This document shows positions 45,001 through 57,055 of a DNA stretch of 64,000 nucleotides, one piece after another. The stretch is from Thamnaconus septentrionalis. Taxonomy: Eukaryota > Chordata > Actinopteri > Tetraodontiformes > Monacanthidae. The DNA lies in the NCBI GenBank assembly GCA_009823395.1, contig CM020506.1, positions 20,029,001 to 20,093,000 of the forward strand. Direction: 5' to 3'. A model generated the notes under the pieces. The model was not told the origin of the DNA. It made no database searches and worked only from the letters and a program-made list of their open reading frames with translations. Each line of letters starts with the position of its first letter. Position 1 is the stretch's first letter. Both the position numbers and the translations under genes were made by a program.

Positions 45001-45151
45001 GGTCAACGTCGGGGGTTTACATGCCGGAGTGTACCTCCTCAAGCGGACGACCGGCGTGTTTGGCCAAACCGCGGAGGACGTCTATGAGTCACGAGGAGCA
45101 CCGAGCGCTCGGCCCGAGGAGAGGGAGGGTGGAGAGGGAGGCCCTGATTGA
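38608..45151 (+). CDS. thumpd3: tRNA (guanine(6)-N2)-methyltransferase THUMPD3, complete
   Basis: THUMPD3 with partner TRMT112 methylates N2 of guanosine-6 in tRNAs. Coding exons: 38608-38856, 39505-39582, 39662-40075, 40444-40574, 41367-41436, 41660-41775, 41883-41984, 42138-42261, 44954-45151. Borders are AG/GT and phases agree, giving 493 residues against about 507 in human. The N-terminal part has VVIGATVPTGFEHTAAEEV and HLLRSVDNLFVVVEEF. A lysine-rich, acidic and threonine-rich linker (about 125-180) is the least conserved part. The THUMP region holds FRVTCSRAGDKH and NEAARDFGGAVQEFF, and LTEESLHRRNISHFGPTTLR follows. The Rossmann methyltransferase has SAM-binding DPMCGTGAIPLE (303-314), AGDNN, and catalytic-loop TDMPFGKR (380-387). 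The C-terminus WVNVGGLHAGVYLLKR is followed by a diverged tail. The gene looks intact. Confidence 0.96.
38940..39456. mobile_element. MITE with 40-bp inverted ends and internal palindromes, thumpd3 intron 1
   Basis: The left arm (38946-38985) and right arm (39417-39454) are inverted copies sharing 'ctgactc', 'ttctgcattgaactc' and adjoining bases. Inside lie a near-perfect hairpin 'gatggcttagacat' / 'atgtctaagccatc' at about 39092-39125, an overlapping 'cattatgggatg' / 'catcccataatg' pair, and 'aatccattcaa' / 'ttgaatggatt' near 39140-39165. The opening 'ctcaaaggtttggaggtcac' resembles ends of Tc1-like fish elements. No transposase. Confidence 0.65.
41987..42038. repeat. (GAT)n array abutting the thumpd3 exon 7 splice donor
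   Basis: About 17 GAT units begin two bases after the exon 7/intron 7 border (AAAGAG|GTGATGATG). The intron is only 153 bases long, so the repeat fills about one third of it. Confidence 0.97.
42540..43030 (-). mobile_element. LINE 3' fragment with zinc-knuckle coding remnant, thumpd3 intron 8
   Basis: On the minus strand a short frame (about 42869-42990) reads ...ERLCDYCHIDVENEFHFVFYC.. to a stop, a CX2CX8HX4C motif of the type found at the C-terminus of many vertebrate non-LTR retrotransposon polyproteins. About 330 bases of AT-rich 3' sequence follow. The reverse transcriptase is absent, so this is a 5'-truncated dead copy. The clade is not assigned. Confidence 0.65.
43841..44605. mobile_element. 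Long MITE with TTAGGGCCACAA ends, thumpd3 intron 8
   Basis: Perfect 12-bp outer inverted repeats (TTAGGGCCACAA / TTGTGGCCCTAA) extend inward imperfectly for roughly 80 bases (aagagaaaaa, then attttgag blocks). The interior is built of degenerate repeats of 'aaagtcgaa' and 'tttagtgaataaagtcga'. No reading frame of note. The element is in thumpd3 intron 8, next to the LINE fragment. Confidence 0.75.
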
Positions 45152-45397
45152 CATTAGTAATCCCATTCATGTCCTTCAGCCTGCTCAGCCAAACGGTTTT
45201 AGCATATACAGTATTTACATATTTATGTTCTTTTACAAGCAGACATGCAAAGCATACAAAGGGGACGTTTTCCTGCTCATTTGTTTTTATGACTGTTCAG
45301 AAACCTGTGGGCGGGGGGGCGTAAAAGGAATTTCATTGCACACGTTCAATTCAACTGGATCTACTTCGTAGGCGCCGCATTGCCTTTTGCTTTGATT

Positions 45398-45403
45398 AAT
45401 AAA
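45398..45403 (+). terminator. thumpd3: thumpd3 polyadenylation signal
   Basis: AATAAA, 246 bases after the stop codon, followed by T/G-rich sequence. It is the first canonical signal downstream. Confidence 0.7.
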
Positions 45404-46510
45404 GTTTCAGTGGAAATATCCACCGTCGGCATCAAAGTTATTGAACTGATTTTTACAGCAACACCATTAAGTTGTGTTTATACCATGAACAAAAGGTGAG
45501 GGACATTGGGCTGTGGAATAAAATTTCTGAATGCACCGAAAATGCAACTTAACCTTGAGAGGAAATTGACCTTATCTTAAAAGGTGTGTAAGATATAGTG
45601 TAAAGTGTGTAATGTTTGCTTATAAAAAGCTTATAGTGGTGATGAATATATTTGTGTAAGTGTATAGTATACAATTGTACATATGCGATTGTCTACATAC
45701 AGCAACAATTTATTTTGAAATCCAGCATTGAACATGACAGTCAGAGGAACGTTGTGATTTGTATTTCATTTTCTTCTATTACAAATTAGCAGCAGGGCTA
45801 AAACAGAAGATTACAACAAAACAGACAACAAGAAATGTATATTAATTAATTGAAATGCTGCAGACTGCAATGCGACCTTTTTACAACTGGAATCAGCACA
45901 AATCTTCTGCTGGATGTAATCAGCAAATTCCTTAAAGTATTGGCTCTTCATTAATCAATGTTTTTTAATTGTGGAATTTTGCCAGAACGACTGGCTTGGT
46001 CACAACACAGACATTACACTTAAGCTTCTGTAAATCCAAACTGTACAAAAAAAGAATTAATTAGGCTAACAAACAATGACAACGGGATCAGCTCTAGAGT
46101 TTAGTTCAGAACTAATGATAGTTAGAATAAGTCAGATATACTTGTAAATAATGGGCATAATCTGTGACTCTCTTAATGGGGGACCACTGAAGGCCGCGGT
46201 CCAACCCGCGTCCCACCAGCAGACCAAGAGAAAAACATTTAACAATCAACAGAGGGCGCTATAATACAACTTTTATTTGAGAGGTGAGCCGTAAGTCTAA
46301 CAAATCAGCGACGGGGGAAAAAATGATTGAAAAAAAGAGCATTTGATGAATGGAACCGTTTCATCTCTCATTCACAGGCACACAAGATGAACTCAAGGTG
46401 AGAATGTTTGAGAAATGTAGATAAATGTTTTCCCTCAAGGATCATTGTTTGAACCTCAGAATGTGAAGAATTAAACTATCCCTCGTGCAATGTCTCCTAA
46501 CAGTTACATT

Positions 46511-46513
<3 letters not shown>

Positions 46514-46572
<59 letters not shown>

Positions 46573-46595
46573 CCGTGACCCTACACTGGAGACAC

Positions 46596-46669
<74 letters not shown>
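46514..46669. repeat. Twin (TA)n arrays around a 27-bp unique core
   Basis: TA tracts at about 46514-46570 and 46598-46669 flank a core near 46571-46597 (ccccgtgaccctacactgg...). Self-complementary TA tracts on both sides could form a cruciform or long hairpin. The core resembles the 'gaccct' tail seen in fish retroposons. Confidence 0.9.
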
Positions 46670-46673
<4 letters not shown>

Positions 46674-48004
46674 TGCAAAGTGATAATAAAATAAACATTT
46701 AAGTATAAGGATAACTTATGTTCATCATATAAAGTACTATGACATTTCATTTTCTTCTCCAGGCTGTTTACAGATACACTTCTTCTCACATATGTGCCAT
46801 TACAATATTTAATCCAGATTACCTACATGAAGCATGCCAGGAATTGAGCGACCGTCCTTTACTAAACATCCTTTGCTGCCAAACATTCAGCAGCTTAAAC
46901 CCTTAAAGAGATGTTCTGTTAAAACTGGTAAATGCTAAGCATTTACCAAATTATATTCCCGTTAGTGCGCCCTCTTAATATTCTGTATTTTCACAGGAGG
47001 GTTGCTCGTTGCTAAAATGTCACATGTATTCTTCCAAATAATACCCTGCTGGGTAGAAGATCTGAAGAATAATCCCTTCTCAAGACCGGGGGGAGAAATC
47101 CCAGCGCGAGGCTCCGCTGGGCTCATCAGAAGCGACTCCACGGAGGATAGTCTGTCATTTTTCACACTCATCTTTTCTCAGCACTGCTCACAACTGCAGC
47201 AGGGGTTGCGTGTTAGGCTGAACACATTCCGCTAAGCGTTTCTGCATCTCAGGCAAGGTAATGGTAATGGGGCCATGCTGGTCTGGTTGGCAAAGCTGAG
47301 GTGCATTGTCCCCAGCTGTGACTTCATTATCTCTGTGGAGAAAATGCATTGGTCATTTTTCATGTTGGGCTAATGTTTTGGAAACCTTTACTGGCCATCT
47401 GCAGTAATCGACTGCCACCATTCCCAGTACTGAACACAGGCCTGTGTGTTTCTTTCTCACACACACTCCTTAATCAATTTGTAAGAATGGAATGAAAACA
47501 TGTATCCAGTAAGCACCCACAGGGTGCAGGGTTACACTATTTGATGGGTCTCTTAGTGCAATGTCACTGTTAGCTTGTTTTTTTTTCCCAGCTGGAACAT
47601 TGGAGGTGAGAGTGCAACTCAGAAAACAAAGATCAATATTAAAGTGGCCTTTCCCAAGTAACATTTTCTGAGAACATGACACTGTGACACTGAACTATTA
47701 CATAAAGTGTCATTGACCCCACCAGTTGGATTGCAGTTTGTTTAGTATTTTTAATGTGACATCACGGTCACAGACTTAACACTTGACATGTCAAGTCAAA
47801 TGAAAACAAAACAAAAAAACGTTGTTGCAATGTGTTTTCTGATCAATATACGCTAGTAACTGACAGACTGGCTCTTTAACAGGAGATATTTGTAAAACAA
47901 TGATGATTCATGACGTTTCATCAACTTATCAGAGGCTGTGATGTTGATGGTCCCCATTATATTGCTCCCTGCTCTATGCAGAATGCTAGTTTGTTGTGAT
48001 GCCC

Positions 48005-48063
48005 GTCCAACGCAAAACTACGACATCTAGCGGTAAAATGACACGGCACGTTGTTCCTTTAAT
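48005..48063 (-). mobile_element. TTAA-flanked MITE family, solo end (diverged)
   Basis: The reverse complement begins TTAAAGGAACAACGTGCCGT and has 'ccgctagatg' at the place where copy A has 'ccatctagtgg'. Only about 55 bases remain, about 200 bases upstream of the srgap3 promoter motifs. Confidence 0.4.
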
Positions 48064-48223
48064 CTCGGGATTTGGCCGGGTGGTGGCGGGGGGGCTAACC
48101 CGCAAAATGGAAACACATGAATGCAAATAGATGCACAAGTCTTTTTTTCCTTTCTTCTTTTATTTTAGAAGGAAGTTCATCCTAAACGCGTGCGTGTGTG
48201 ATTGCGCTGACGGTAGCCTCCGG

Positions 48224-48275
48224 GGGGCGGGGCCGTTTGACAAATACGAGCAGGCTGACGTGACTACCTTTTAAA
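48224..48275 (+). promoter_or_regulatory. srgap3: Candidate srgap3 core promoter
   Basis: A GC box GGGGCGGGGC (48224-48233), a CRE-like TGACGTGA (48256-48263, one mismatch to consensus) and a TATA-like TTTTAAA (48269-48275) occur in the expected order and spacing, about 550-600 bases before the srgap3 start codon. Transcription would begin near 48300. Motifs are seen; function is inferred. Confidence 0.5.
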
Positions 48276-48312
48276 TTCCCGATTCTTCAGCTGCAGCGCC
48301 GTCTGTCAGATT

Positions 48313-48375
48313 ATGAATGGTGGGACTCTTCACCGCTGCTGCTGCTCCTCCTCCTCCTCCTCCTCCCCCATGTAA
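48313..48375 (+). other. Upstream ORF in srgap3 leader (20 codons, polyserine)
   Basis: ATG at 48313 opens a 20-codon frame ending in TAA at 48373-48375, with three Cys (TGC) followed by seven consecutive Ser codons (TCC). If transcription starts at the TATA-like element just upstream, this would be the first ATG in the leader. It ends about 450 bases before the srgap3 start. Its translation is untested. Confidence 0.4.
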
Positions 48376-48502
48376 AATAAACTCATCTGCTCATTCTGTG
48401 GGATTTTTTTCTTGACGGACTCCACCACCGGGAAAAATCAAACCAAAGCTCGCTGTGCTCGCTGCGCCTTTTGTTGTGCTGTGACTTGCGGTGCCAGGCA
48501 GC

Positions 48503-48504
<2 letters not shown>

Positions 48505-48537
<33 letters not shown>
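48505..48537 (+). repeat. (CAG)11 in srgap3 5' leader
   Basis: Eleven uninterrupted CAG units preceded by GGCAGCGG, between the candidate promoter and the srgap3 start codon, in the sense orientation. Confidence 0.95.
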
Positions 48538-48538
<1 letters not shown>

Positions 48539-48823
48539 GAGACTGAGGAGGACTCCACTACACCCAAGACTGGGGGAGATAATGCAACTCCGCTGTCATT
48601 TCCGCACAGACCTCCAGGAAATCGCGGCGATCTGAAGTGTCGGCGTGCAGTTTTTCTTCTTCGTCACCCCTCACCCCCGGATGCCCGGCTGCTAGGGGGA
48701 GGAAGGACAGAATAAGGGGAGCGGGCTGCAGGGCGCTGCAAGGGCGCTGCACGGCGAGATCATCACCCAAAAGGAAGGAAGCACGAGAAAGTCCTCGAGT
48801 GGAAGGAAGGCGCGCGAGGAACC

Positions 48824-50087
48824 ATGTCATCCACCAAATTCAAGAAAGACAAGGAGATCATCGGGGATTATGAGACCCAAGTCAAAGGTGCGCCCCCGAA
48901 GTGTGTGTTGTGTGTGCGTGCGTGTGCGTGCGTGTCGATAGATGTGCATTGTGTCCCCCCCTCTGTCAGTAGTGCAACACTCGCTGGGCGACCCGCCTTT
49001 CACGCTGTGTGGCGCGTTCGCGGTCGGTCCAATGGTCTCCGGTCCACGCGGGCGCGGCGGGTCTTCCGTGGTTCCGGCGGTCCGGCTTCGGTGCTGTGTT
49101 GCTGGGTAAAACGATCCCTCTGCAAATCAGCAGCAGCAGGGTGGACGGACGATCCGCCGCATTGTTGCACCTCCCTGCGACCCCCGCCACCCACCCGACA
49201 CACGCTCACTTCAGGGGGGCATAGTCTAGGGTGTTTTCTGTCTGTGTGAAAAGATAGTCAGGTGTTTGTCTCCAGATCCAGTGAAGTGGACGCGTCAAAT
49301 GGTTTCTGTTTTTGAATATGAAGCCTTTCCTAATTACGGGATGGGTGGGGTGGGAGGCTTTTCTTTGGGGGGCACCAGCAGGGTTTCAACCCCTGCTCAC
49401 GTTCTTGCTTTCATCAGCCTCTTTTTTTTTTTCTTTAATTGTATTATTTGTGGGTCGTGATGGGCTCTGCAGTGGCATTGTGTCCGTCTGTCAACGTGGA
49501 GAGAGACTCACCAGGACAGTTGGTGCACATTCACACCCGACACAGGATTTTTATTGGCTGATTTGAGAATCCATTCACTCGACGGCTGACTTGAATTCTA
49601 AATGTTGTTGCCTGTGAAGGGACAGTATCGATTATGATTGATTATTGATGGTGTTTTGCCAAGCTGGCTAAAGATCCCACTGGAGACTCGACGTTCAGAC
49701 TCACCCAGGCGTTCCAATTTCCGCCTCTGTTAATGATCGACCAATGGAGTTCCCTAACCCAGATGTAAAGTGTTACACTTGCAAAGCCAACGGACGAGCG
49801 AAGACGTTGACTGAATAAACTGACATGGCTGTTTGTCTGATGGCACTCACCCATCCATCCATCCATCCAGTGCACAAACAGATCGGCCTGGTTATAGAGC
49901 AGACGCTTCCTTAAGTGGGTCTGGGGGATCAGTTTCAACACCCGGCAGCCATTAGCATCACTCTCTCTGTCAGTGGCTTCACTGAGGTTACGCCTCATGG
50001 CCTTCAGATGATCCTGGAGTTGCCTCGACCTGTTTGGACCCTCTGAATACTGATGGTCCTAAAGACTGATTCTTAATTTGTTGTGTA

Positions 50088-50118
<31 letters not shown>

Positions 50119-53100
50119 AGGTTTATCAGCTTCGACCACCAGCAAGAAATTCAACGGCTCCCTTTTAGCTAATTTGGATAGTTGCCGTAGTGCCACTGAG
50201 CCAAGCGCTTTTCTGCCACTCTTGGCATTCAGCAGCACCGCTGGACGGATGGATGTTAATTTGAACGCTGGCCGTTTCTCATGCGCAGCTGGCCCACAAC
50301 CCCACCAGCTCCCGACAACAAAAGGCAACGTTATGAGTGGAAGCAGGCGGCCAGCAGACCGTAAATGAAATGCAGAGTGGAAATTGCACCTGTCTCGTCT
50401 TGAGTTATTGCCCCGCGGTTAATGATGCACATGGCAGACGGGGGGCTCGAATCATCAGTGGGTCATTGATCGGGTCAAAACAAGATCACAGGGGTTCGTT
50501 CATTATGTATGAAGTGCAAAAGAAAAAACCGAGGCAGTTTAAGTTACTGTTTCCACCCCCTCAAAGGAGGCTTTTTTTGACCTGCAAGTGGCTTTTACTA
50601 TATTCTTTTTAAAGGTCCATATTCATTTTTTTATACATCAGGTAGTTCAAGTCTTTATCTTTCATCCTGGATGACAGTGAAGTTGTCTTACATGACTACC
50701 AATGAAAAAACAAACATAATAACCTCTTTAATTTTAGCTTAATTAGCCCTTTTTCTGCTTACGGCCTCCCACAAAGACTCGCTCGTTAAGCTTCCTTCTG
50801 AAACTTCTAATTGTTGTACTGAGGACACCTTTGCAAGAGCACAAACTCAAGTGGCACGAGACAAACTGGGGGCATTTCATTTAAATTGAATATAATCGCT
50901 AGATCCATGCATTGCACATTGCGAAGGGAAAGACTGCAGATGTGAAAGCTCCTTCAAACTGAACTCTTAATTGCTGCGACTCGGTGCCGGTGCGACTCAT
51001 TGCTCGGCTATGATCTGAATCTGTTGGCGCCGATGAATTTTTTAACGACCCTGGAGGCTGACTGCCCAGAGCCGAGGTTTTTCCTGAAGGACCTCGGTGG
51101 ACTGCGCTCAGTTTCCTCCCGAGCTGCCCAGCTGGGAGACGCAACATTAGCATGTCAATAGCGAGGGGTCGTACCGCAGCAAAGGCAGAGTCTGTTCTGC
51201 GGGCACTGGAAGTCTATTCTGCTGGGAAGCGCTGTGTGGCTGCTGGAGCCGCTGCCTCCTGCCTTCCTCCCTCCCGCCTGGCCAGTTTTACAGGAAGCTT
51301 GTGAAGTGCTGCTCTCAGCCTCAGCCATCAGCAGCTGTTTGACATTTAGGCCTGTGATCCCGAGACTGAAATATGACCTGAGTACCAACCCAGACTTCAC
51401 CATCAGGATGGATGGGCGCAGCTCTCATCCTTTCAGTCTGGCTAGGGCAGCGTTAGAGCAGCAGCCCGGAGGTTTGGGTCAATGAGTAGTATTTATTTGA
51501 AGGCTGTTATACGAGCAGTGCGTAAATGATCTGTCGCCTGCCGAGCTAAGTAAGTAAGTTAGCAAGTAAGTAAGTCGGTCAGTGAATGAACGTTGACTTT
51601 AAAATAAGCTTTTACTTGCAGATTCATACGTGAGAGTAACCGGTTGATCAACTCATCAAAGGTAAAATACAGAACTGGGGTCAACATCAAAAATAATTGT
51701 ACAAATGTAACTGATGAAATCAGACTTATTGATAACTTGATAGTTGAGAGCTCTTCAATATTTTTCCCATCATCTTCTTTTCATGTTTTCCTCTCTATCC
51801 CAGCCAAGCTCAAACTAAAATGAACCACAGTGATTTTGAACGATTTTCTGTCCATTGAGTTTGGACTGTTCAGCAGGTAAATTATGCATTTTAGATTCAC
51901 TGGTGGCTGCTTCACCACCGTTTGGCACTGGTGCAGCCAGTTCCATCAGCATTGGTGACCAGCTGCACCAAGTGCTTCACCTCTTACACTTATGCTCTTG
52001 GGATTTTGTACACGAGCAAGATTTAGAAAGACATGAACTAAGACATGACTAAATCTATCGTTGTAGTAAATACACAAAGAAACTAGATGGTTTAGACTCT
52101 CTGCTTCTTCTGTGATGTGTAATTCTTACTTTGAATAATATCACTGTCTCACTTTCTACTGCGTTGTACTTTTCAACACTAATTTAAGTAAACTGTTATT
52201 CTGATGTGTGTGTGTGTGTGAGTGACAGAGCTGATTAGGTGAGAATGACACAAAGACCCCAATTTGTCTGTTGTTGTCTGTCTGATTGGAGGCATCAATC
52301 CTCAGGGACGTCGTCCCCGAGGTGCACAAAATCAATGCTCACCTTTGCTAAGCACACACATAGATTCACAGCATAGAGGGGGGAAATTAACCCAGGAGAC
52401 CTGAACAGACGGTATAATTAATATAAGTTAAATATTTAAATGTTGTAGCCATGTGTTAGCTTTGCTGTGAGTAACGCTAACATATTTTTTGGCGGAAGAT
52501 TCAGGCAGGTTTTCAGGCAGTCTGGTCTTGGTGAACGTTGGCCGTGGAAACAAATCGCACTTCCGATAGGAAAAGAAAAAAAATGACCGTGTTTCTTGTA
52601 ACGCAGTGCTTTTGTTCCGGCTGATAAGCTCTGTGTGAGACGTGAGGCGTGGCTCCGCGCCGCAGGAAGGATTTGGCCGCCGCTGCTGCAGAAGGAAAAA
52701 CGCCGCGTGTCTGCGGCTCCCAGTTTGTGCGCGTGCATGTGACACGTGCACGCGCGCGTTAATCAAGCTCCAGTCATCATTCAAACACAACCCGGGGGTT
52801 CCGCTTTGTTCGCTTGTCCTGTTTTCACACCTGATGCAGCGAGGTCACGTCAGAATCGGCTCCTGTCACTGTTCGAGTTGGCTAGCTAGCCGCTGGCGCC
52901 CGGCGGGGCGTCGCGAGGCTACGCGCTCAGTGTCGAAGGAGTGACTCAGCGCCGGTGGATCTGATCCCGAAGCTGCTGCCGACTGTGAGAACAGTTTAGA
53001 CGGGATAATCTGAAGAGGGTGGCAGCTTGTTGATTTTTTCTCCATCCTGTAAAATCTGGCCATCTCTCGGGGTTTCATTTGTTTTTGCGCGGAGCCAAAC

Positions 53101-55495
53101 AATTATGAAGCTCCAAGATGTTCTGATTCGATGAAGACTGCATAGACACGGCGTTCCTTTTCTAAATGTATTATTAATATTTGTGTTGTTTTGATGCATT
53201 TATGGCTGTCATCCCTGTTTAGCTGCACTCACTGTATTGTGGATGTATATTGGCTGAAAGCAGCGGTGGGGAGAATGATGGTCCGTTGACTGGACTTCGT
53301 TGTGTAAAAAAAGATGAATCCAGCTGCTATGTGAAATGTTGAGGGGATCCTCAGTGTGTGTGATTATGTTTGGTACAGACTCAGCATTGGAGGAAATTCT
53401 GGATAATGAAATTAACAGTCAGGACAAAGACATGGCTTCCTGGTATCATATTGCTCGCCATTCACTGCTATTTGTCGGTTTCCTGAAGTTGCCCCGCATT
53501 CATCCTCCAGAACAACAAAACCTTTGATGTTTGTCTGAAGGTGAATGTTAAGAACGTGAACTACCAGACTATGCAAAAAAAAAAAGCTGTCATGTCAGTT
53601 GAATGGAATAGTTGTTCAGCAGTGTAATTTTAGGAGAGTTGGCTGAAAAATGATTTGAGTTTGTCCAAAAGCCCGCACAGCCAAAGAGAACGGCGGCCAA
53701 TCACGGCTCAGCTTGCTGGGAAGTGGCGCCAAAACAAGCGTCACGGGTAGAAACCACCTCGCTCGCGTTTGCTCGAGCTCGTTCGGACGCGGTGAGAGCT
53801 CGTTAAAAAAAAAAAAACTTCCTGCTGCGAGTCGCAACCTCTGTGATGCAGTGAAACAAGGGCAGCTGTGTGAAATGAACCCCCCTCCAGTTGGAGGAGT
53901 CTCTATTTAAGGACGTAATTAGTTAAGGTTTTTTTTTTTTTTTTTTTTTAAAATTGCAGCAAAGGCCAGGGACGTGTAAAATTAACTTGATTAGCGATGC
54001 TCATGTCCCACCGCAGAAGATTAAAGAGTGAAGATGATGGCACCTATTTTGCAGCTCAGGGGGAGGAACAGCAGCTGTGACGTGCATCTTGTTACGCCTA
54101 ACTAAATATTTTGCCCTTCAATTATTATTTTCAGGATTTATTTTTCAATTATTATTTTTTTTTTTTTGGTGTTTTTTTTAACAGATGTCATGTGCTCCCC
54201 TTTGTCACCGATGCAGAGCACCAACACAAGCATTCGCTCCGTCAGGCCCTGAGACACGGACGCTCGCTCTCTTTGAAACAATAAGTCAGTTATTTTATTT
54301 CTTATAAAAGACCCGCCTGGACAGTCAGCGTTTGAAGTTGGATAGTAAAAATGAGCTGCCAGTCCTCGTCAGTCCCGTCTTCATACCACTGCATTAGACG
54401 CTGATTGCAATAACAGAGCGCCGTTAGTCACGTGGGTTTCTAAACATCGTCCTCATTCAGTCACTGTTTCATTTGCATTGTGTCTACATTAACCACTGAC
54501 TGATGCAGCAGCTTTGATACGTCCCTGAAGCATCCATCTGGTTTCTGCTCCTCTTCGTGTCTATCGGTTTCCGTTAGGCTGTTTTTATGAGGAAATCAGG
54601 AATCGACATCTGGTTAACAGCAGCTGCAAGACGACGTGTCGTTAAAGTAGGCGCCAACATGAGCAAAACTGAAGCTTGTACCCTTTGATTAGGGAAGAAC
54701 ATTACCACAAGCCTGTCTTGCTTTGAGTGATGAGTTTCATTTTATTTTCTCCCACTTTTTTTTTTTTTTTAGTGTGAGAAGTCGCTATTGAGAAAGAGAA
54801 AGAGGTGGCACTGCACCTTTACACAGTGACACACGGATACAGGGCATTTATAGTGCTGTTCGCGCTGGCACGCTCAGCTGTGCTACCACCTCTTCTCCAA
54901 TCAGCAGCTCCCTGGGGGGAAGTAGGGGTGTGGTGGCTTGGGGTTGGGGTGCTGGTGCACGCCCCTGTTGCCATGGAGATACCTCCACCGCCAGGATCTT
55001 GGGATGCTGCGGTGATGGACAGCTCGACTTTGGCAGGGCGGACGGCACAGACGCCAGAGAGGAAGTCGGCACCGGAGGGCAGCGGCAGTGACAGGCTGGT
55101 GTTGTCTTGATCGCACCGTGTTGTTTTATTTTGTATTTCGCTCGCAGTTTTAGAGCCTTTCTGTCCGGTATTCATAGTAGAACCCACTTCCAACCCGCAT
55201 CCTCCCAGTCGCATCTGTGGCCGCACTGAGCAGCCATCATTCAAACCATCAACGCTCAAAACACACCTGACTCAAAACACATTCTGTTGTGCTTTTAATG
55301 TTTGCTTACCTCATTGTTTTAGTTCTATTTCACTCTAAACTGCATTTGATTTATTTGTTTGTATATTTTGAAAGTATTTTTCAGTGTAAATTTTATTTGG
55401 ATGTGTTTTAACCTTAATTCTGTAAAGTGCCTCTGTGAGGTGAAATCTGAAAAGTACTAATAAATAAAATATATTATTCTTAATGTGTATATATA

Positions 55496-55544
<49 letters not shown>

Positions 55545-55546
55545 AT

Positions 55547-55586
<40 letters not shown>

Positions 55587-57004
55587 ATATATATAGGTTA
55601 TATATATATAATCATGGATAGATAGATCAGCAAATCTATTTATTCGAAGGATATAAAATTGCACAATCAGTCTTCAGCAAAAGAATAATTGAAATAAAGA
55701 ATAATTGAAATAGGTTAAAAAATATATATATTATTATGAAGCAGAGTGGGGTTGCTGAAGTGATCTGCGTTTTCTCCAACTGACTTTGACAGAACTAAGC
55801 CCTGTAAAACAACACAAACCAGCCGATAATTGGGACGTTTTAGGGCAGCGATGCTCCAGACAGCTGACGTCTTGCTGTCTGACGCTCCATCAGCTCACCT
55901 TTTGCTCCCGCCATTGATTGGACCCCCCGTCCCACCGCTCCTCTCCCACCTTCCCGGGCTCCTGTTTGTGTCTTATCTGTGAGCGCATGTGCTCCGGCGG
56001 TCCGACCTAATGAGAGGAGCAGTTCAGAATGGAGGCCGACGGAGAGGAAACCTGGGCCGACATCAGAAGTGGAGCCTCCTGAATCCCAAATTGCATTAAT
56101 CATTAGAGGATTAGAGGGGAAAAAATAAAAGAGCAGAGAAATGGGATTAGTTCAATGACTGGAACCGGCATTATGAGACTGCATACAAGGGACAGAGAGA
56201 GTGAATTAGGGGCCTGTGTTGGGCTGGTGGCTCTCTCCTTTTCCCTGCGACTTTGGCTCAGGCAGATAGTGCAGAGTGGACTTGAGGATTAGGTTTGAGG
56301 GAAATTTGGCTTCTCTGGCTTTTGTCTGCCGTGTCTTACTGGGTTTTTGTGCAGTGTGTGTCGCACTGCTTGGCAGTGTGGAGGTTGGACATTATTTTTG
56401 GTCGGTCGGGCTGCTTGTGATTTATATATATTTTTTCCTTTTTACACACGGGCATGAAGTTATTGACACACGCAAGTGGTGGCGTGCTCTCGCCGTTCCG
56501 TCCAGGTACTGCGGCTTCTTCTGCAGTCTCAACACGCGCACGTTAGACTAATGGCAATGACCCAATTTTTCCGTTACGCAGTTTCAGGACTATTCGACTC
56601 GACCTTGTCCGTTTTCCCTCAAAATTGACTGCCGCGTCAACGTGGGCAAGACCACCCCAAATTCCATTTTACGTCAAAGGCTACTTTACCACATTCATGT
56701 TGTGTTTATGACTTTGTAATTTTTTTTTAGCTTCTTCTGTCCGCTGGTACCCGTTAGCGGCCATCAGCTCGAGTAACTGGTAGACCAAATGGCTGTGGCT
56801 CGCTCGCTATCGCCCCCAGGAGGGCTGCGGCTTGCATAAGCCTTTTTCCCCACTTCTAGTAAGAAATACTTTACTTTATGGGGTTGAAACTGGCTTGGAA
56901 TGCAAAATAACAGAATTGTACACATGCAATTCAAACCGCGATTAATCACAGTTAACTATGAAGATTCTGCGATTCATCACAATTAAATAAATTAATCGTT
57001 TGAC

Positions 57005-57055
<51 letters not shown>

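Larger units (their letters stand above)
45404..48223. other. thumpd3-srgap3 spacer
   Basis: AT-rich spacer with no recognised exon. It contains two long TA arrays around 46514-46669 and a solo MITE end at 48005-48063. A short poly-T lies near 47578. Nothing else stands out. Confidence 0.65.
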
